64,000 nt of DNA from Stictocephala bisonia (GCA_035578905.1 JAQJVL010000517.1:62001-126000); one strand, 5' to 3'; counted from the first letter of the stretch, positions 11,337 through 23,640 are shown. The notes: generated by a model not told the origin, from the letters alone. Made by a program: numbers and translations.

Positions 11337-11505
11337 TTTTATTTATTTATTTTTATTTATTCATAAGACGCCGATCGTCAAGATATGGGCGAATATGGAT
11401 TTCGAATGAGTGTGATGAGTGTAGATGAGCGAATGTAGTCATTGTTACAACCTAAGGCCGACTATTCCTTAGAAAGTGTCATTAATTAATAGCCCAATGA
11501 CAAAT
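11337..11505 (-). mobile_element. family D dispersed repeat, 3' end with A-rich tail
   Basis: Read on the minus strand this is the end of a dispersed element: a body with repeated ACTCAT words, then CGCCCATATCTTGACGATC, GGCGTCTTAT and a tail of AAATA-type repeats. Similar ends occur at 44595, 45350 and 60898. The tail suggests retroposition. No coding frame is present. Confidence 0.65.
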
Positions 11506-13258
11506 GAACAGCCGGTGATTATCAGCTGATCCTTCTCAAAATGTATTGAATCTGAGCGGAATCGAAGTCATCAGCAGGAGTGGCCTTTTATTGGTTAATC
11601 AAAACTTAGTTATCGAATCAAGCCTAGATATATTAAATAAAATAATTAATAAGTATTAATAAAACAACTAACAAAAACAATTTATCGCAGTTATTTTTTA
11701 TAACTTTAAACAATGTTGCAGAATTTGAACACAAACCGGAGCATAATGGTAGAAGTTAAAAAACCCCTCCATATAAAGTGGTGGAGCGATGAAAGATTGT
11801 CCCTACACTGCTGAAACCACTATATTAATTAAATATAACACGCTTTTTTACAATCGTATTCTACACAATTGTAATACAATTGTAACCCATGTCTCTGTAA
11901 ATATATTAAAAACCTTCTATGTGAAAATTTATGTTTTGGTATAATACACCACTTTAGTGTGTGTAATATGTCTTTGGAAATATTTTGAACAAAAGTACAT
12001 TACTAAAGATTAACATGTAGTTCTTTATAGGCTGGAAGTGAGCATGGCATATACAGGCTAGTAAATAATCTTGGTTAACAATTGAATAGTAAAAAAAAAT
12101 TGGAAGTAAAATACAGTGAAAATAAATTAGAAAACTGTTTTTGATTTAGGAGCAGACAGTTAAATGAACAAGCAAGGACACCTTTTCCATCTCTGAGGTT
12201 TTAGTAACTCTGTTGAGCTTTTTCATGTGTTGTTATAGCATAAACGCAACAAATCATTTCAAATATTTGTAAGATTTAATTTAAATTTTTTTTAACATGA
12301 TCAAAGAGTATGTCTGTTTGTATTCTAAATTTCATCTGAGCTAAATTATAAATTACCATTTGTTTTTATTTATACTCCTGTTAAACTATCAACAATAACA
12401 TTACGTGGGCGGTCAATTCCAAGTTTATGATTTCGTTTTTTTTTTTTCTATGTTACTAATGGAAAAATCATTTAATTATTTATTCACTTGATTTGAACAA
12501 AACCATCATGTTCTACTAAGTGTGAAAAAGGAACACTTTCATTAGGTAATCAGATTTCCACCTCGCTGAGCACCCTTCAAGTGGGTTTAATAAGGGAGGG
12601 TTTTAATCCGTAAGGCCCTCGTTAAGTGTTATTACCCTCTCTTGTTACCGCTGGCCTCTTTATACCGGGGTCATTGAAGATTTTATATGAGTACGTAAAG
12701 AACAGTTTTACAATAAGCAATTTTAACTTTTGAAAACGAAATTTAGTCTGAAATTAAAACTTTAAGTCATAAAATGTCACTTCTAACGTTTTAATTATTA
12801 TTAGCTTTTTAATTAACATACGTGTGGTACATATAAAAAAACACAAATATTATGGTGTTAGATTTCGGTGAACCGCACTCACTTTCCTCAGGCCAGAGGG
12901 ATTCACAAAAGAATCTGTTACAATAATATTTGTCAGTTTGTACTTTCATTGTAATATATTTGTGCATTTTGTACTTATATTGTAATAAATTTGTGTTGTG
13001 TGACGTTTACTTGTACTGTTTTTATTACATAACATTTATTCGACCACAAATTACAGACAAAACTTACCTCATTGCTGTAATGATAAAGTAAATTTATATA
13101 TTTCATCAGCCTTAAAATTTGTTTTTAAAACTACTGTTTTAAGGAAAGTGTCTTGCTTAGTATTGAGTAACTGTGGCAGGAATGTTAAGGCGTTGAGTTT
13201 AAAAACTAAAAAATTTTTAATAACAGCACGAAAACTTCTTTTTATTACTTTCTCTACG
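11506..13258. other. non-coding DNA with one GC-richer patch
   Basis: AT-rich. The stretch 12550-12680 is GC-richer with several inverted GGGAGGG and CCCTCTC words. It is not coding. Two loosely repeated segments of about 37 bases (TTTGTACTT... ATTGTAATA) lie at 12925-12990, with an AATAAA in the second. Confidence 0.4.
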
Positions 13259-16200
13259 ACCGTCCACGATTGTTAGTAGTGGCACAGTGCTCTAACCTAG
13301 TTATTTGGGGACATAGTGTTATGGATATTGTAGGTGATTGGTTCTCAACTTAGTCCTCATAGTACTTCATGGTGTCCAACCACGATTAGTACTAGTGGCA
13401 CAGTGCTCTAACCTAGTTATTTGGGAACAAAATGTTATGGATATTGTAGGTGATTGGTTCTCTACTTAGTCCTCTTAGTACTGACATGGTGTCCAACCAC
13501 GATTGGTACTAGTGGCACAGTGCTCTAACCTAGTTATTTGGGAACAAAGTGTTATGGATATTGTAGGTGATAGGCTCTCTACAAAGTCCTCTTAGTACTG
13601 ACATGATGTCCAGCCACGATTGGTACTAGTGGCACAGTGCTCTAACCTATTTATTTGGGGACAAAGTGTTATGGATATTGTAGGTGATTGGTTCTCTACT
13701 TAGTCCTCTTAGTACTGACATGGTGTCCAACCACGATTGGTACTAGTGGCACAGTGCTCTAACCTAGTTATTTGGGAACAAAGTGTTATGGATATTGTAG
13801 GTGATAGGCTCTCTACAAAGTCCTCTTAGTACTGACATGGTGTCCAACCACAATTGGTACTAGTGGCACAGTGCTCTAAGCTAGTTATTTGGGAACAAAG
13901 TGTTATGGATATTGTAGGTGATTGGTTCTCTACAAAGTCCTCTTAGTACTGACATGGTGTCTAACCACGATTGGTACTAGTGGCAGAGTGCTCTAACCTA
14001 TTTATTTGGGGACAAAGTGTTATGGATATTGTAGGTGATAGGCTCTCTACAAAGTCCTCTTAGTACTGACATGGTGTCCAACCACAATTGGTACTAGTAG
14101 CACAGTGCTCTAAGCTAGTTATTTGGGAACAAAGTGTTATGGATATTGTAGGTGATTGGTTCTCTACAAAGTCCTCTTAGTACTGACATGGTGTCTAACC
14201 ACGATTGGTACTAGTGGCACAGTGCTCTAAGCTAGTTATTTGGGAACAAAGTGTTATGGATATTGTAGGTGATTGGTTCTCTACAAAGTCCTCTTAGTAC
14301 TGACATGGTGTCCAACCACAATTGGTACTAGTGGCACAGTGCTCTAACCTAGTTATTTGGGGACAAAGTTTTATGGATATTGTAGGTGATAGGTTCTCTA
14401 CTTGGTCCTCTTAGTACTGACATGGTGTCCAACCACGATTGGTACTAGTGGCACAGTGCTCTAACCTAGTTATTTGGGGACAAAGTTTTATGGATATTGT
14501 AGGTGATAGGTTCTCTACTTAGTTCTCTTAGTACTGGCATGGTGTCCAACCACGATTAGTACTAGTGTCACCGTGCTCTAACCTAGTTATTTGGGGACAA
14601 AGTGTTTCGCATATTGTAGGTGATGGGTTCTATACTTAGTTCTCTTAGTACTGAATGGTGTCCAACCACGATTAGTACTAGTGGCACAGTGCTCTAACCT
14701 AGTTATTTGGGGACAAAGTGTTTCGGATATTGTAGGTGATAGGTTCTCTACTTAGTTCTCTTAGTACTGCATGGTGTCCAACAACGATTGGTACTAGTGG
14801 CACAGTGCTCTAACCTAGTTATTTGGGCACAAAGTGTTATGGATATTGCAGGTGATAGGCTCTCTACAAAGTCCTCTTAGTACTGACATGGTGTCCAACC
14901 ACAATTGGTACTAGTGGCACAGTGCTCTAAGCTAGTTATTTGGGAACAAAGTGTTATGGATATTGTAGGTGATTGGTTCTCTACAAAGTCCTCTTAGTAC
15001 TGACATGGTGTCTAACCACGATTGGTACTAGTGGCACAGTGCTCTAAGCTAGTTATTTGGGAACAAAGTGTTATGGATATTGTAGGTGATTGGTTCTCTA
15101 CAAAGTCCTCTTAGTACTGGTATGGTGTCCAACCACGATTGGTACTAGTGGCACAGTGCTCTAACCTAGTTATTTGGGGACAAAGTTTTATGGATATTGT
15201 AGGTGATAGGTTCTCTACTTGGTCCTCTTAGTACTGACATGGTGTCCAACCACGATTGGTACTAGTGGCACAGTGCTCTAACCTAGTTATTTGGGGACAA
15301 AGTTTTATGGATATTGTAGGTGATAGGTTCTCTACTTAGTTCTCTTAGTACTGGCATGGTGTCCAACCACGATTAGTACTAGTGTCACCGTGCTCTAACC
15401 TAGTTATTTGGGGACAAAGTGTTTCGCATATTGTAGGTGATGGGTTCTATACTTAGTTCTCTTAGTACTGAATGGTGTCCAACCACGATTGGTACTAGTG
15501 GCACAGTGCTCTAACCTAGTTATTTGGGGACAAAGTGTTTCGGATATTGTAGGTGATAGGTTCTCTACTTAGTTCTCTTAGTACTGCATGGTGTCCAACC
15601 ACGATTGGTACTAGTGGCACAGTGCTCTAACCTAGTTATTTGGGCACAAAGTGTTATGGATATTGCAGGTGATAGGTTCTCTACTTAGTCCTCTTAGTAC
15701 TGGTATGGTGTCCAACCACGATTGGTACTAGTGACAAAGTGCTCTAACCTAGTTATTTGGGGACAAAGTGTTATAGATATTGTAGGTGATGGGTTCTCTA
15801 CTTAGTCCTCTTAGTACTGGCATGGTGTCTAACCACGATTGGTACTAGCGGCACAGTGCTCTAACCTAGTTATTTGGGAACAAAGTGTTATGGATATTGT
15901 AGGTGATAGGTTCTCTACTTAGTCCTCTTAGTACTGGCATGGTGTCCAACCACGATTGGTACTAGTGACAAAGTGCTTTAACCCAGTTATTTGGGCACAA
16001 AGTGTTATGGATATTGTAGGTGATAGGTTCTCTACTTAGTCCTCTTAGTACTGACACGGTGTCCAACCACGATTGGTACTAGCGGCACAGTGCTCTAACC
16101 TAGTTATTTGGGAACAAAGTGTTATGGATATTGTAGGTGATAGGTTCTCTACTTAGTCCTCTTAGTACTGACACGGTGTCCAACCACGATTGGTACTAGT

Positions 16201-16298
16201 GACAAAGTGCTCTAACCTATTTATTTGGGGACAAAGTGTTATGGATATTGTAGGTGATAGGTTCTCTACTTAGTCCTCTTAGTACTGACACGGTGTCC
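13259..16298 (+). repeat. 117-bp satellite array, about 26 units
   Basis: Head-to-tail repeat with a period of 117 bases, measured between successive GGTGTCC words (13371, 13488, 13605), ending at 16292-16298. Units carry shared variants such as GGGGACAAAG versus GGGAACAAAG, CTACAAAG versus CTACTTAG, and AGCTAG versus CCTAG. Two contiguous blocks of about 817 bases (seven units; 14041-14857 and 14858-15674) share rare variants, so there is a higher-order repeat. The array runs without a gap into the body of family D at 16299. No coding potential. Confidence 0.97.
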
Positions 16299-16480
16299 GT
16301 TGAATGGTTGCCATCGACGTGGATCCTACAAGATAAATCTAGGGTATCCATGATGGGAGGTAGTCATGCTCCAGATGTTTTTGGGCTTGTCTGTTAGCTG
16401 TAAATTAGACCAAAACTAAATGGTTTGGATTCCACGTAAATCTGTAGGTTCCTTAGTTTCCCTGCCTATTGCGCTGTATG
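16299..16480 (+). mobile_element. family D body attached to the satellite
   Basis: The sequence directly after the last satellite unit matches the body of family D copies on the opposite strand. It includes TTGAATGGTTGCCAT, GGCTTGTC, GTTAGCTG, GGATTCCACGTAAATC and TGTAGGTTCCTTAG, compared with the reverse complement of 44760-44945. It stops matching at about 16480, before the A-rich tail seen in other copies. Confidence 0.75.
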
Positions 16481-16888
16481 TACATCGTTTTCTAATCCTA
16501 TTTCTAACCCCTGATCAAAGGATTATTTTAGAAATCAACCTATAACTTTCTAGGATTTCAATTAAATGTTTTCTGCTTTATATTCTGATATTGTACTCAA
16601 TATGCATGCAGACAGATCCCCTATTGTTGCAGTTTAGCAATTCAGATTTATTTTTGTTTAGGTTCAATCTTAGTTTTAAGAAACTCTTAAAAGTAAGGAA
16701 AGGAGTTATTTGAACATTCCTATCCCAATTGCCCTTTTTTCCTTCAGAAGTTTTCCCTTTAAGAGATGTCTTTTATTTCTTATATAACATTAAACGATTT
16801 TGCTGTTATTTCAAGTCATGATAAATAAACTCGCAAAAAATTTAAAATCTCATTAATAGTCAATAATTATTTATGTGTGTACGAAAGA
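16481..16888. other. AT-rich spacer between two satellite arrays
   Basis: No feature identified between the 117-bp and the 100-bp arrays. Confidence 0.6.
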
Positions 16889-17986
16889 TTTGATATGAGC
16901 CTCCAACGTATATCTCTTATTTCTATTACGTTTTATAGGTATCTGAGTAGTTTACTAAAATAAATCAATTTTATAGAGCCATCAAATTTTATATGAGCCT
17001 CCAACGTATATCTCTTATTTCTATTACGTTTTATAGGTATCTGAGTAGTTTACTAAAATAAATCAATTTTATAGAGCCCTTACAAATTTTATATGAGCCT
17101 CCAACGTATATTTCTTATTTCTATTACGTTTTATAGGTATCTGAGTAGTTTACTAAAATAAATCAATTTTATAGAGCCCTTACAAATTTTATATGAGCCT
17201 CCAACGTATATCTCTTATTTCTATTACGTTTTATAGGTATCTGAGTAGTTTACTAAAATAAATCAATTTTATAGAGCCCTTACAAATTTTATATGAGCCT
17301 CCAACGTATATCTCTTATTTCTATTACGTTTTATAGGTATCTGAGTAGTTTACTAAAATAAATCAATTTTATAGAGCCCTTACAAATTTTATATGAGCCT
17401 CCAACGTATATCTCTTATTTCTATTACGTTTTATAGGTATCTGAGTAGTTTACTAAAATAAATCAATTTTATAGAGCCCTTACAAATTTTATATGAGCCT
17501 CCAACGTATATCTCTTATTTCTATTACGTTTTATAGGTATCTGAGTAGTTTACTAAAATAAATCAATTTTATAGAGCCCTTACAAATTTTATATGAGCCT
17601 CCAACGTATATCTCTTATTTCTATTACGTTTTATAGGTATCTGAGTAGTTTACTAAAATAAATCAATTTTATAGAGCCCTTACAAATTTTATATGAGCCT
17701 CCAACGTATATCTCTTATTTCTATTACGTTTTATAGGTATCTGAGTAGTTTACTAAAATAAATCAATTTTATAGAGCCCTTACAAATTTTATATGAGCCT
17801 CCAACGTATATCTCTTATTTCTATTACGTTTTATAGGTATCTGAGTAGTTTACTAAAATAAATCAATTTTATAGAGCCCTTACAAATTTTATATGAGCCT
17901 CCAACTTATATCTCTTGTTTCTATTACATTTTATAGGTATCTGAGTAGTTTACTAAAATAAATCAATTTTATAGAGCCCTTACAAT
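16889..17986 (+). repeat. 100-bp satellite array, about 11 units
   Basis: An exact 100-base period (for example CTGAGTAGTT at 17041 and 17341, three units apart). The unit contains ATGAGCCTCCAACGTATA, TTTATAGGTATCTGAG and ATTTTATAGAGCCC. Central units from about 17000 to 17880 are nearly identical (I saw a single substitution near 17112). The first unit is 98 bases and the last has several changes. It is unrelated to the 117-bp repeat and non-coding. Confidence 0.97.
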
Positions 17987-18074
17987 TTTTATGAATTAGT
18001 GCGTGCATACTCTTGACCATTCTTTCTTTTCAAAATTAGTTAAATGTATTAATGATATGCCGATTTTTTCAGCC

Positions 18075-18232
18075 TTACCTTTTAAGACAGAGTATGGGTG
18101 AGACCTAGTACATTACAAGGTGAATATAACTGAGAAAAACTAGCAGTCAGGGCTCGGATTCGAACCAGCGCACTCTCTATCTCAAATCTAAAGTCTTTAC
18201 GTCCTAGACGACTGGTCAGCCGAACCGTCCAA
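18075..18232 (-). mobile_element. tRNA-derived SINE, family B
   Basis: On the minus strand it starts with a tRNA-like head (GGTTCGGCTGACC box A region, then GGTTCGAATCC box B) with a long variable region as in Leu or Ser tRNAs. A body with TTATATTCACCTTGTAATG follows. The same head and body order is seen at 49095-49354 and, more degraded, at 21953-22187. The 3' part is truncated compared with the 49-kb copy. The 67-codon frame at 18082-18285 overlaps it and is not a gene. Confidence 0.75.
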
Positions 18233-18285
18233 TGACATCCAGTTAGCGCCCAACCCTCATCCACACGTTTATTAGTACTCATCAA

Positions 18286-19319
18286 GAAACTATAAACGGT
18301 TATTTTAGTTTATACAAATTCAAATAATGCACGGATATTTACAAGGTTTTCACCAACCCCTCATACAAATAAACTGAAGTTGTGTTAAACCATGTTACTA
18401 CAAGACTGGAGGTGTGTTAAATATTTGTTAGTATAGTCATTATGAAATGATTTTACGGTATTGTTTAATTAATAGCAATTAAAAGGAATTTACCAACAGA
18501 ATAAATTAAAATGTAAAAAGCTATGTACAAAATATACATAACAAATCTAAAACTTGTAGCTCAATGCTGAATAATTTTAATTATGATAATATATGTTTGG
18601 TGGGTGTAAATATGTTCGTGGTTTTAAGCAGCGAAAGCTCTCTCGTCTAATAAAGGAAACCACAGAGTGCTGCGAGCTTGATTAAAATTCAAATGTTTTC
18701 CCGGTAGCCATTAATACCAAAATGTGGTTGCTTGTTTTCATAAGGTTTGTAATATTGGTTTTCCAAGAAATAATCATACTAAAGGTTTACAGGTATTACA
18801 GGGAGAAAATACTTACAATAACATACTACCATTAAATTTTTAGTGAAAATGTTCGCTCCTGTGATAATATTTATCTGATTCTTCACGTTATTTGTTATTG
18901 ACTATTTCCGGTTTGATTTTTAATATTTATTACTGTATATAATCGGTTGTTATAAGTTCAAGTTTCGTGAAACTTATATTCACTTGCTAAGAATTACTTT
19001 TTTATATAGTTTTCAATATATGCTTTTACGTCTGTGATACGTAATTATTATAATACTTTTTCTGAATTTTTTTAAAAATATAAACTGATAACATAGCAAA
19101 ATTTGATATTATATTTCCACAGGAACCATTATTTTATGTTCTTACAAAATTTACCATCGTGTATATATTGGCTAAAAAAATTTTATCAACGATTTTTAGC
19201 TATACAGTTGGCCACCTGTTGAGAAACTGTTTTGTACTAGATACAAAATTTAACTTTAAGTTGTACCATTAACTATATACAGTAAACAGTAACACTATCC
19301 AGAGATACGGTTTTTTATT
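18286..19319. other. AT-rich non-coding DNA
   Basis: Nothing identifiable. Confidence 0.6.
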
Positions 19320-19545
19320 CTGTGAATTAGTTCGCGCTAGTTTTTCGCAGCTAGCGTACACGGCTAAACTCTCTCTGCCTCTCTCTCTCTCTTTTGTCTC
19401 TCTTTAGCACACGGTGACGAGACTAATGGCTGAGTTTATAGTGCATCAAGAGGGTATACGCCAAGCCATAGATGCAGCGCTTACCAAAAACCAATCAATT
19501 TAGATCACCGTTAGATAGCAGCACAGGTGAATCTACAGTGAATAC
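19320..19545 (-). repeat. dispersed repeat with CT microsatellite, copy 1
   Basis: Carries a CTCTCT run (about 19370-19405). In reverse complement it resembles 31045-31175: both have GCTGCTATCTAAC with a following GTGAT, and later a GTGTGCTA followed by an AGAGAGA tract. The similarity is patchy, so this is an old pair. No coding frame. Confidence 0.4.
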
Positions 19546-20279
19546 ACTAACTACGTCAGTCTGTATGTTTCTATAGCTATTGGTAGTAGAGTTTTTCGTA
19601 GGTGAAGGCAGTAAAGAACCACTCACGAGGCTTTTATCAATAACTAACCACGTTTTTTACGTATTTAAAATTATTTTTATGTGGGCTTAAGATATTTTTC
19701 TCAATTCACATACATCAATCGATAAACTATTGACTTTGCAAACTTGTTTGAATATGTGACTAAAACTACTCTGATAGTTAGGTTTTGTTGCCTTAACGTG
19801 ACTATTTTTTCATACAAGCTGTAGACTTGTATGAATAGTCCCTATACACATTGATTAGGAATGTTGAACGTTTTCTAAAAAGCAAACTAACTGCTTCCTT
19901 GCAGTAGACTAACTAAATTGTATGGGTTTACTACAAAGTAACTACCCCTAAAGCTACTAATGAACATATTTTCAATATGCATGGTTATTTTGGACTTTTT
20001 ATACAACGAATTAAGAATAGTTTTCGAATCATGAATTTTAATATCCTTTAAATAAAAAAAAACTGAATTTTTAAGCCATGATGAACTACATAAATTCTAA
20101 AAAAAGTAATTGCTTAATAATGAAATGCATTACATCCCCATATAAGATCATGTATTTTGTTTAGTATTAAACATTCATTTGATCAATGTTAATGATCATC
20201 CAGACATTCTATATGATAATCTGACATATTGGAAATACAAGGGATTACATTACAAGGTTACCATTGTTAATGTCAATGT
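19546..20279. other. AT-rich non-coding DNA
   Basis: Nothing identifiable. Confidence 0.6.
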
Positions 20280-20400
20280 TTTTTGTGCAAGATAATCCTG
20301 GGATTCCGGTTTGGTGAGCGGAGACCGGAAGTTATCGTGTGTAGCCACTAACCCAAAACCAACACCATTTACATCCAGTAGCCGACTTACAGAGAAACGA
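20280..20400. repeat. dispersed repeat family E, copy 1
   Basis: Resembles 23500-23640 in the same orientation: CAAGATAAT, a GGTTTGG, an ACCGGAAGT or ACGGAAGT, then TGTAG.CAC.AA.CC and CACCATTTACAT or GCCATTGTACAT. The minus-strand translations also resemble each other (GVGFG and ALGFG segments), which could mean an old coding piece of an element. Confidence 0.5.
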
Positions 20401-21540
20401 GTTACCATCACTTTACAACTTCTGATGTTAACCTAGTTTTATAATGTACGACTGAAGTTAATTTAGGTACCCAATTTAATATTGTTTATGTAAACCTACA
20501 AATATAAGACTAAATATATAACATATAACTACGTATGGAAATAAATACAATTGACATTGTAATTTTCAATATGGTTACACGTTTGAAATTCATATCTAGA
20601 ATTAGAGATTGTAGATTTTAACCGAAAACACTGTTTGAAGAATTTTTAATAAATTATCAGTACTCCTGGAAACGTTAAAATTATTTGAAAATATATGCAT
20701 AGATATTTAAATTCTGTATTTGAAAAAAGATTACGATTTACATATTTGAATGTTAACTGTTAAATAATCCAAGCATTTGTGACTATGTAGTTATAATTTG
20801 GAAACATACGACATCTTCATTAAATATTTTAAAATCTAAAAATAGATTACTTTATATGTATTTCATATTGTACAAAATTTTAGCTATTTAGAAAAACTTC
20901 TTTTTTTGGATCGTATTGGATCGATCTTGCTTATAACAAACTCTGACATATCTGACACTTTGTACATAATTTTTTTTAAAAGGCAAACAAATTATGTAAA
21001 TAGTTATATATTTATATAAAATTAAGGAATGATATTTTACACTAGCACTTGGGTCAAGATCCTTAAATGAGTTCCTAGATTTTCCTTTGTGTCTCATTTC
21101 TTACAAGGTTTGGCTACTTTTTCTTTGTGTCTATTGTACCTTAAATAAGTAAAAGAATAAAAGTGATAACCTGAAAGCTGTTGGACTATCTATAAGAACA
21201 TGTAAGTTATAAAATATTCCGCAAATCAACGGTGAAGTCGTGTTTGATGGTATGTGATGTCCCAGACTCCTGCACCGGATATAAAACGGAGTTGTAAAAC
21301 AAACGAGCTGTCCGTTTTATGACCAATCCGCTTGGCCTGATAAACTCCTTCTTGTCAATGATTTTACAATTACGTTTTTATATGAGTTAAGGTGGCTCTA
21401 TTAATACAGTACCGATTAGCCCAAAGCAAAACTATTAGCATTGATTTGGATAGGATGACTACAAAATATTCATTGTAATTCTGGGAAAAATATCAGAATT
21501 ACAACAATTATCTGTGCTCCGTCTCCGATGATTTCCTATA
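20401..21540. other. AT-rich non-coding DNA
   Basis: Nothing firm. A GC-richer patch at 21225-21350 has no open frame of useful length. Confidence 0.5.
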
Positions 21541-21815
21541 ACTACAGTGGTACTGACCCACCCACACACCCTACACGTACAGTGATACTGACCCACTGAC
21601 CCACCCCTACACGTACAGTGGTACTGACCCACCCTCCCACCCCTGCACGTACAATGGTACTGAACCACCCACCCGCCCTTACACGTACAGGGACACTGAC
21701 CCACCTACCCATCCCTACACGTACATTAGTACTGACCCACCCACTCACCCCTACACATACAATTGTACTGATCCACCCACCCACAACTATACATACAGTG
21801 GTACCACCCCTATAC
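21541..21815. repeat. 36-bp minisatellite, about 7 units
   Basis: Units of 36 bases built on CACGTACAGTGGTACTGACC followed by CACCCACCC. Because 36 is divisible by three, frames stay open on both strands and give 12-residue periodic peptides (the frames at 21459-21862). These are by-products, not genes. Divergence between units is moderate. Confidence 0.92.
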
Positions 21816-21952
21816 TTAGTGGAGAAGTTAGAACTATAAAATACCATCTGCCATTTAATCATATTAATATAAACTTTATTTTACGCACTATCATTTTAAT
21901 GTATTAATAACCTTAAATTTGCTTGTGTTTCTTAGTTTAATTATTTATTTTT

Positions 21953-21957
21953 TTTTA

Positions 21958-21988
<31 letters not shown>

Positions 21989-22187
21989 GGTGGATCTCCT
22001 CCATAATCTTACTCTACACATTCACTATAGACTATTGATCTATGGAATATGTAATCAGACTGAATAATGGGGAGAATCAGTCCCGTACAAGGTAAATATA
22101 ACTGATACAAACTAACGTAATGATATATCTAATTCCAGTACAAACTGCTGGCGCTTTAGACCGCTCGTCCACCGGCTCCCTCAAATA
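21953..22187 (-). mobile_element. tRNA-derived SINE, family B, degraded
   Basis: Minus-strand copy with its poly(A) tail seen as a long T run at 21953-21985 on the + strand. The body words (ATAGACTATTG, TTACTCT, CAAGGTAAATATAACTGAT) match the 49-kb copy. The tRNA head ends near 22187, and box B is eroded. Confidence 0.7.
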
Positions 22188-22474
22188 GTCCTAGTTTTCC
22201 CTGTTTTCCCAAAGTAAGAAATGTTTCTTTTTTCATTCTATTTCCCTATCAATGATCGTATTCTAAAAGAGCATTTACTGTACTCGTCCCTGCTTATTTC
22301 TAGAAGTTATATTCATAATTGAGTTTTAACCCTCCAAATACGTCTTTTTAAACATATTTATTTTCTTTTTGCATGTTTCCTTTTCACCTTCACCTCCAAA
22401 CAATGACTAGTAAACTTTATTATTGATCAATTTGATTGATTTTTGATCAATGAATTATTTATACAAATAATCCA

Positions 22475-22630
22475 ATCCGGCATGGTTGCTCAGTTGTGGC
22501 TTCGGACTGCGGAGGGCATTGCCCAAGGTTCGAATCCCTACTGAGCCAACGGTTGGTACTTCACTCGTTGAATTAAGTTCAAGCACAGGCTGCAACCCTA
22601 TGTGAGCTGGCGAGTGAAGTTAAAACAGAA
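22475..22630 (+). mobile_element. tRNA-derived SINE, family A
   Basis: Head with box A (TTGCTCAGTTGTGGC) and box B (GGTTCGAATCCC), then the family body TTCACTCGTTGAATTAAGTTC, AGCACAGGCTGCA and TATGTGAGCTGGCGAGTGAAG. Other copies lie at 25000, 49808, 52929 and 63866. Box A and B form the internal RNA polymerase III promoter. Confidence 0.85.
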
Positions 22631-23499
22631 AACTCCCGTATCATGACCCTGAGTTAAAGAATGTATTTCTAAAGCAAATATTAAAAGACCATAGAAAAAC
22701 AATTTAATGAAATTAAATACGTCTTTATTTAATCAGGCGAAGTTGGGACTAAAAAGTCCCTTCTTCCACTTATCCTGAATGAGAGATAGGAATGGATTGT
22801 AATCTATTGAAAAAGTCAATTTAGGTATGCAGCCTTAATTTTGTTACATATAAACATATATCTTAAGTTACAGGAATATTTGTGCCAGTAATTTGTTTAG
22901 TTAGTGATGTCTCCACCAGAGCTGGTTTAAACTTCATTACATTTACGTGCCCTCCTCTACAAGACCCCTAAACAAATGATAATTAGGGATGAAAGAGTTA
23001 ATAATGGTAGTATTTAATAATTACACAACAAATTGTATCAAATTGAGTTGTGTAGTTTGACTGAATTAACATTATTGTTGAAAATTTCAAAATTGTTCAC
23101 GTAGTGAGGATGATCGATTGTATAACAAAAGTTTTACGACTTAATACAAATAAAACAAAGCATATTTAAATTGTTATTTTTCAGGTAAATTACAATTTCA
23201 TATTCTAAACATTAGTTCAAATTTCTTTAACAACGTAAAAGGATATAATATTTTATACATTCAACACATGTGTATATATATACGGCATATTTATGACATC
23301 TGTTCTGATTTTCTAAGATAAATTAATACTTTTCATAGTTATGATCACATTAAAAACATTAGCTAACCTGATTACACATGGTAAAACATATTATTTTGCA
23401 GTTTGGCGTATATGATTCCCAATATGAATATTGTAGGAATTCAGCCAGTAATACATTATCACTAGATGGTTATTGTTTATTCACAAGTTAATGTTTGTT
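22631..23499. other. AT-rich non-coding DNA
   Basis: Nothing identifiable. Confidence 0.6.
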
Positions 23500-23640
23500 G
23501 GTTCAAGATAATTCCAGTTCTCGGGTTTGGCGGGAAACGGAAGTCATCATTGCTGTAGACACCAAACCCCAACGCCATTGTACATACATGCAAATGGGCT
23601 TGTAACTCTTCCACTTCCGGCGCCGGTGCCACAGTTTTAT
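23500..23640. repeat. dispersed repeat family E, copy 2
   Basis: Pairs with 20280-20400. Contains GGGAAACGGAAGTCAT, close to the GGAGGAAACGGAAGTG core shared by 31745-31775 (inverted) and 46741-46770. The 68-codon minus frame at 23477-23683 covers it. I do not recognise the peptide, and the frame is no longer than chance could give. Confidence 0.5.

Noticed and set aside
13259..17986. CRISPR-like array
   Set aside because: The units are contiguous with no unique spacers and the surroundings are eukaryotic; these are satellites.
21459..21862. Cys/Gly-rich repeat proteins on both strands
   Set aside because: They are translations of the 36-bp minisatellite, open because the period is a multiple of three.
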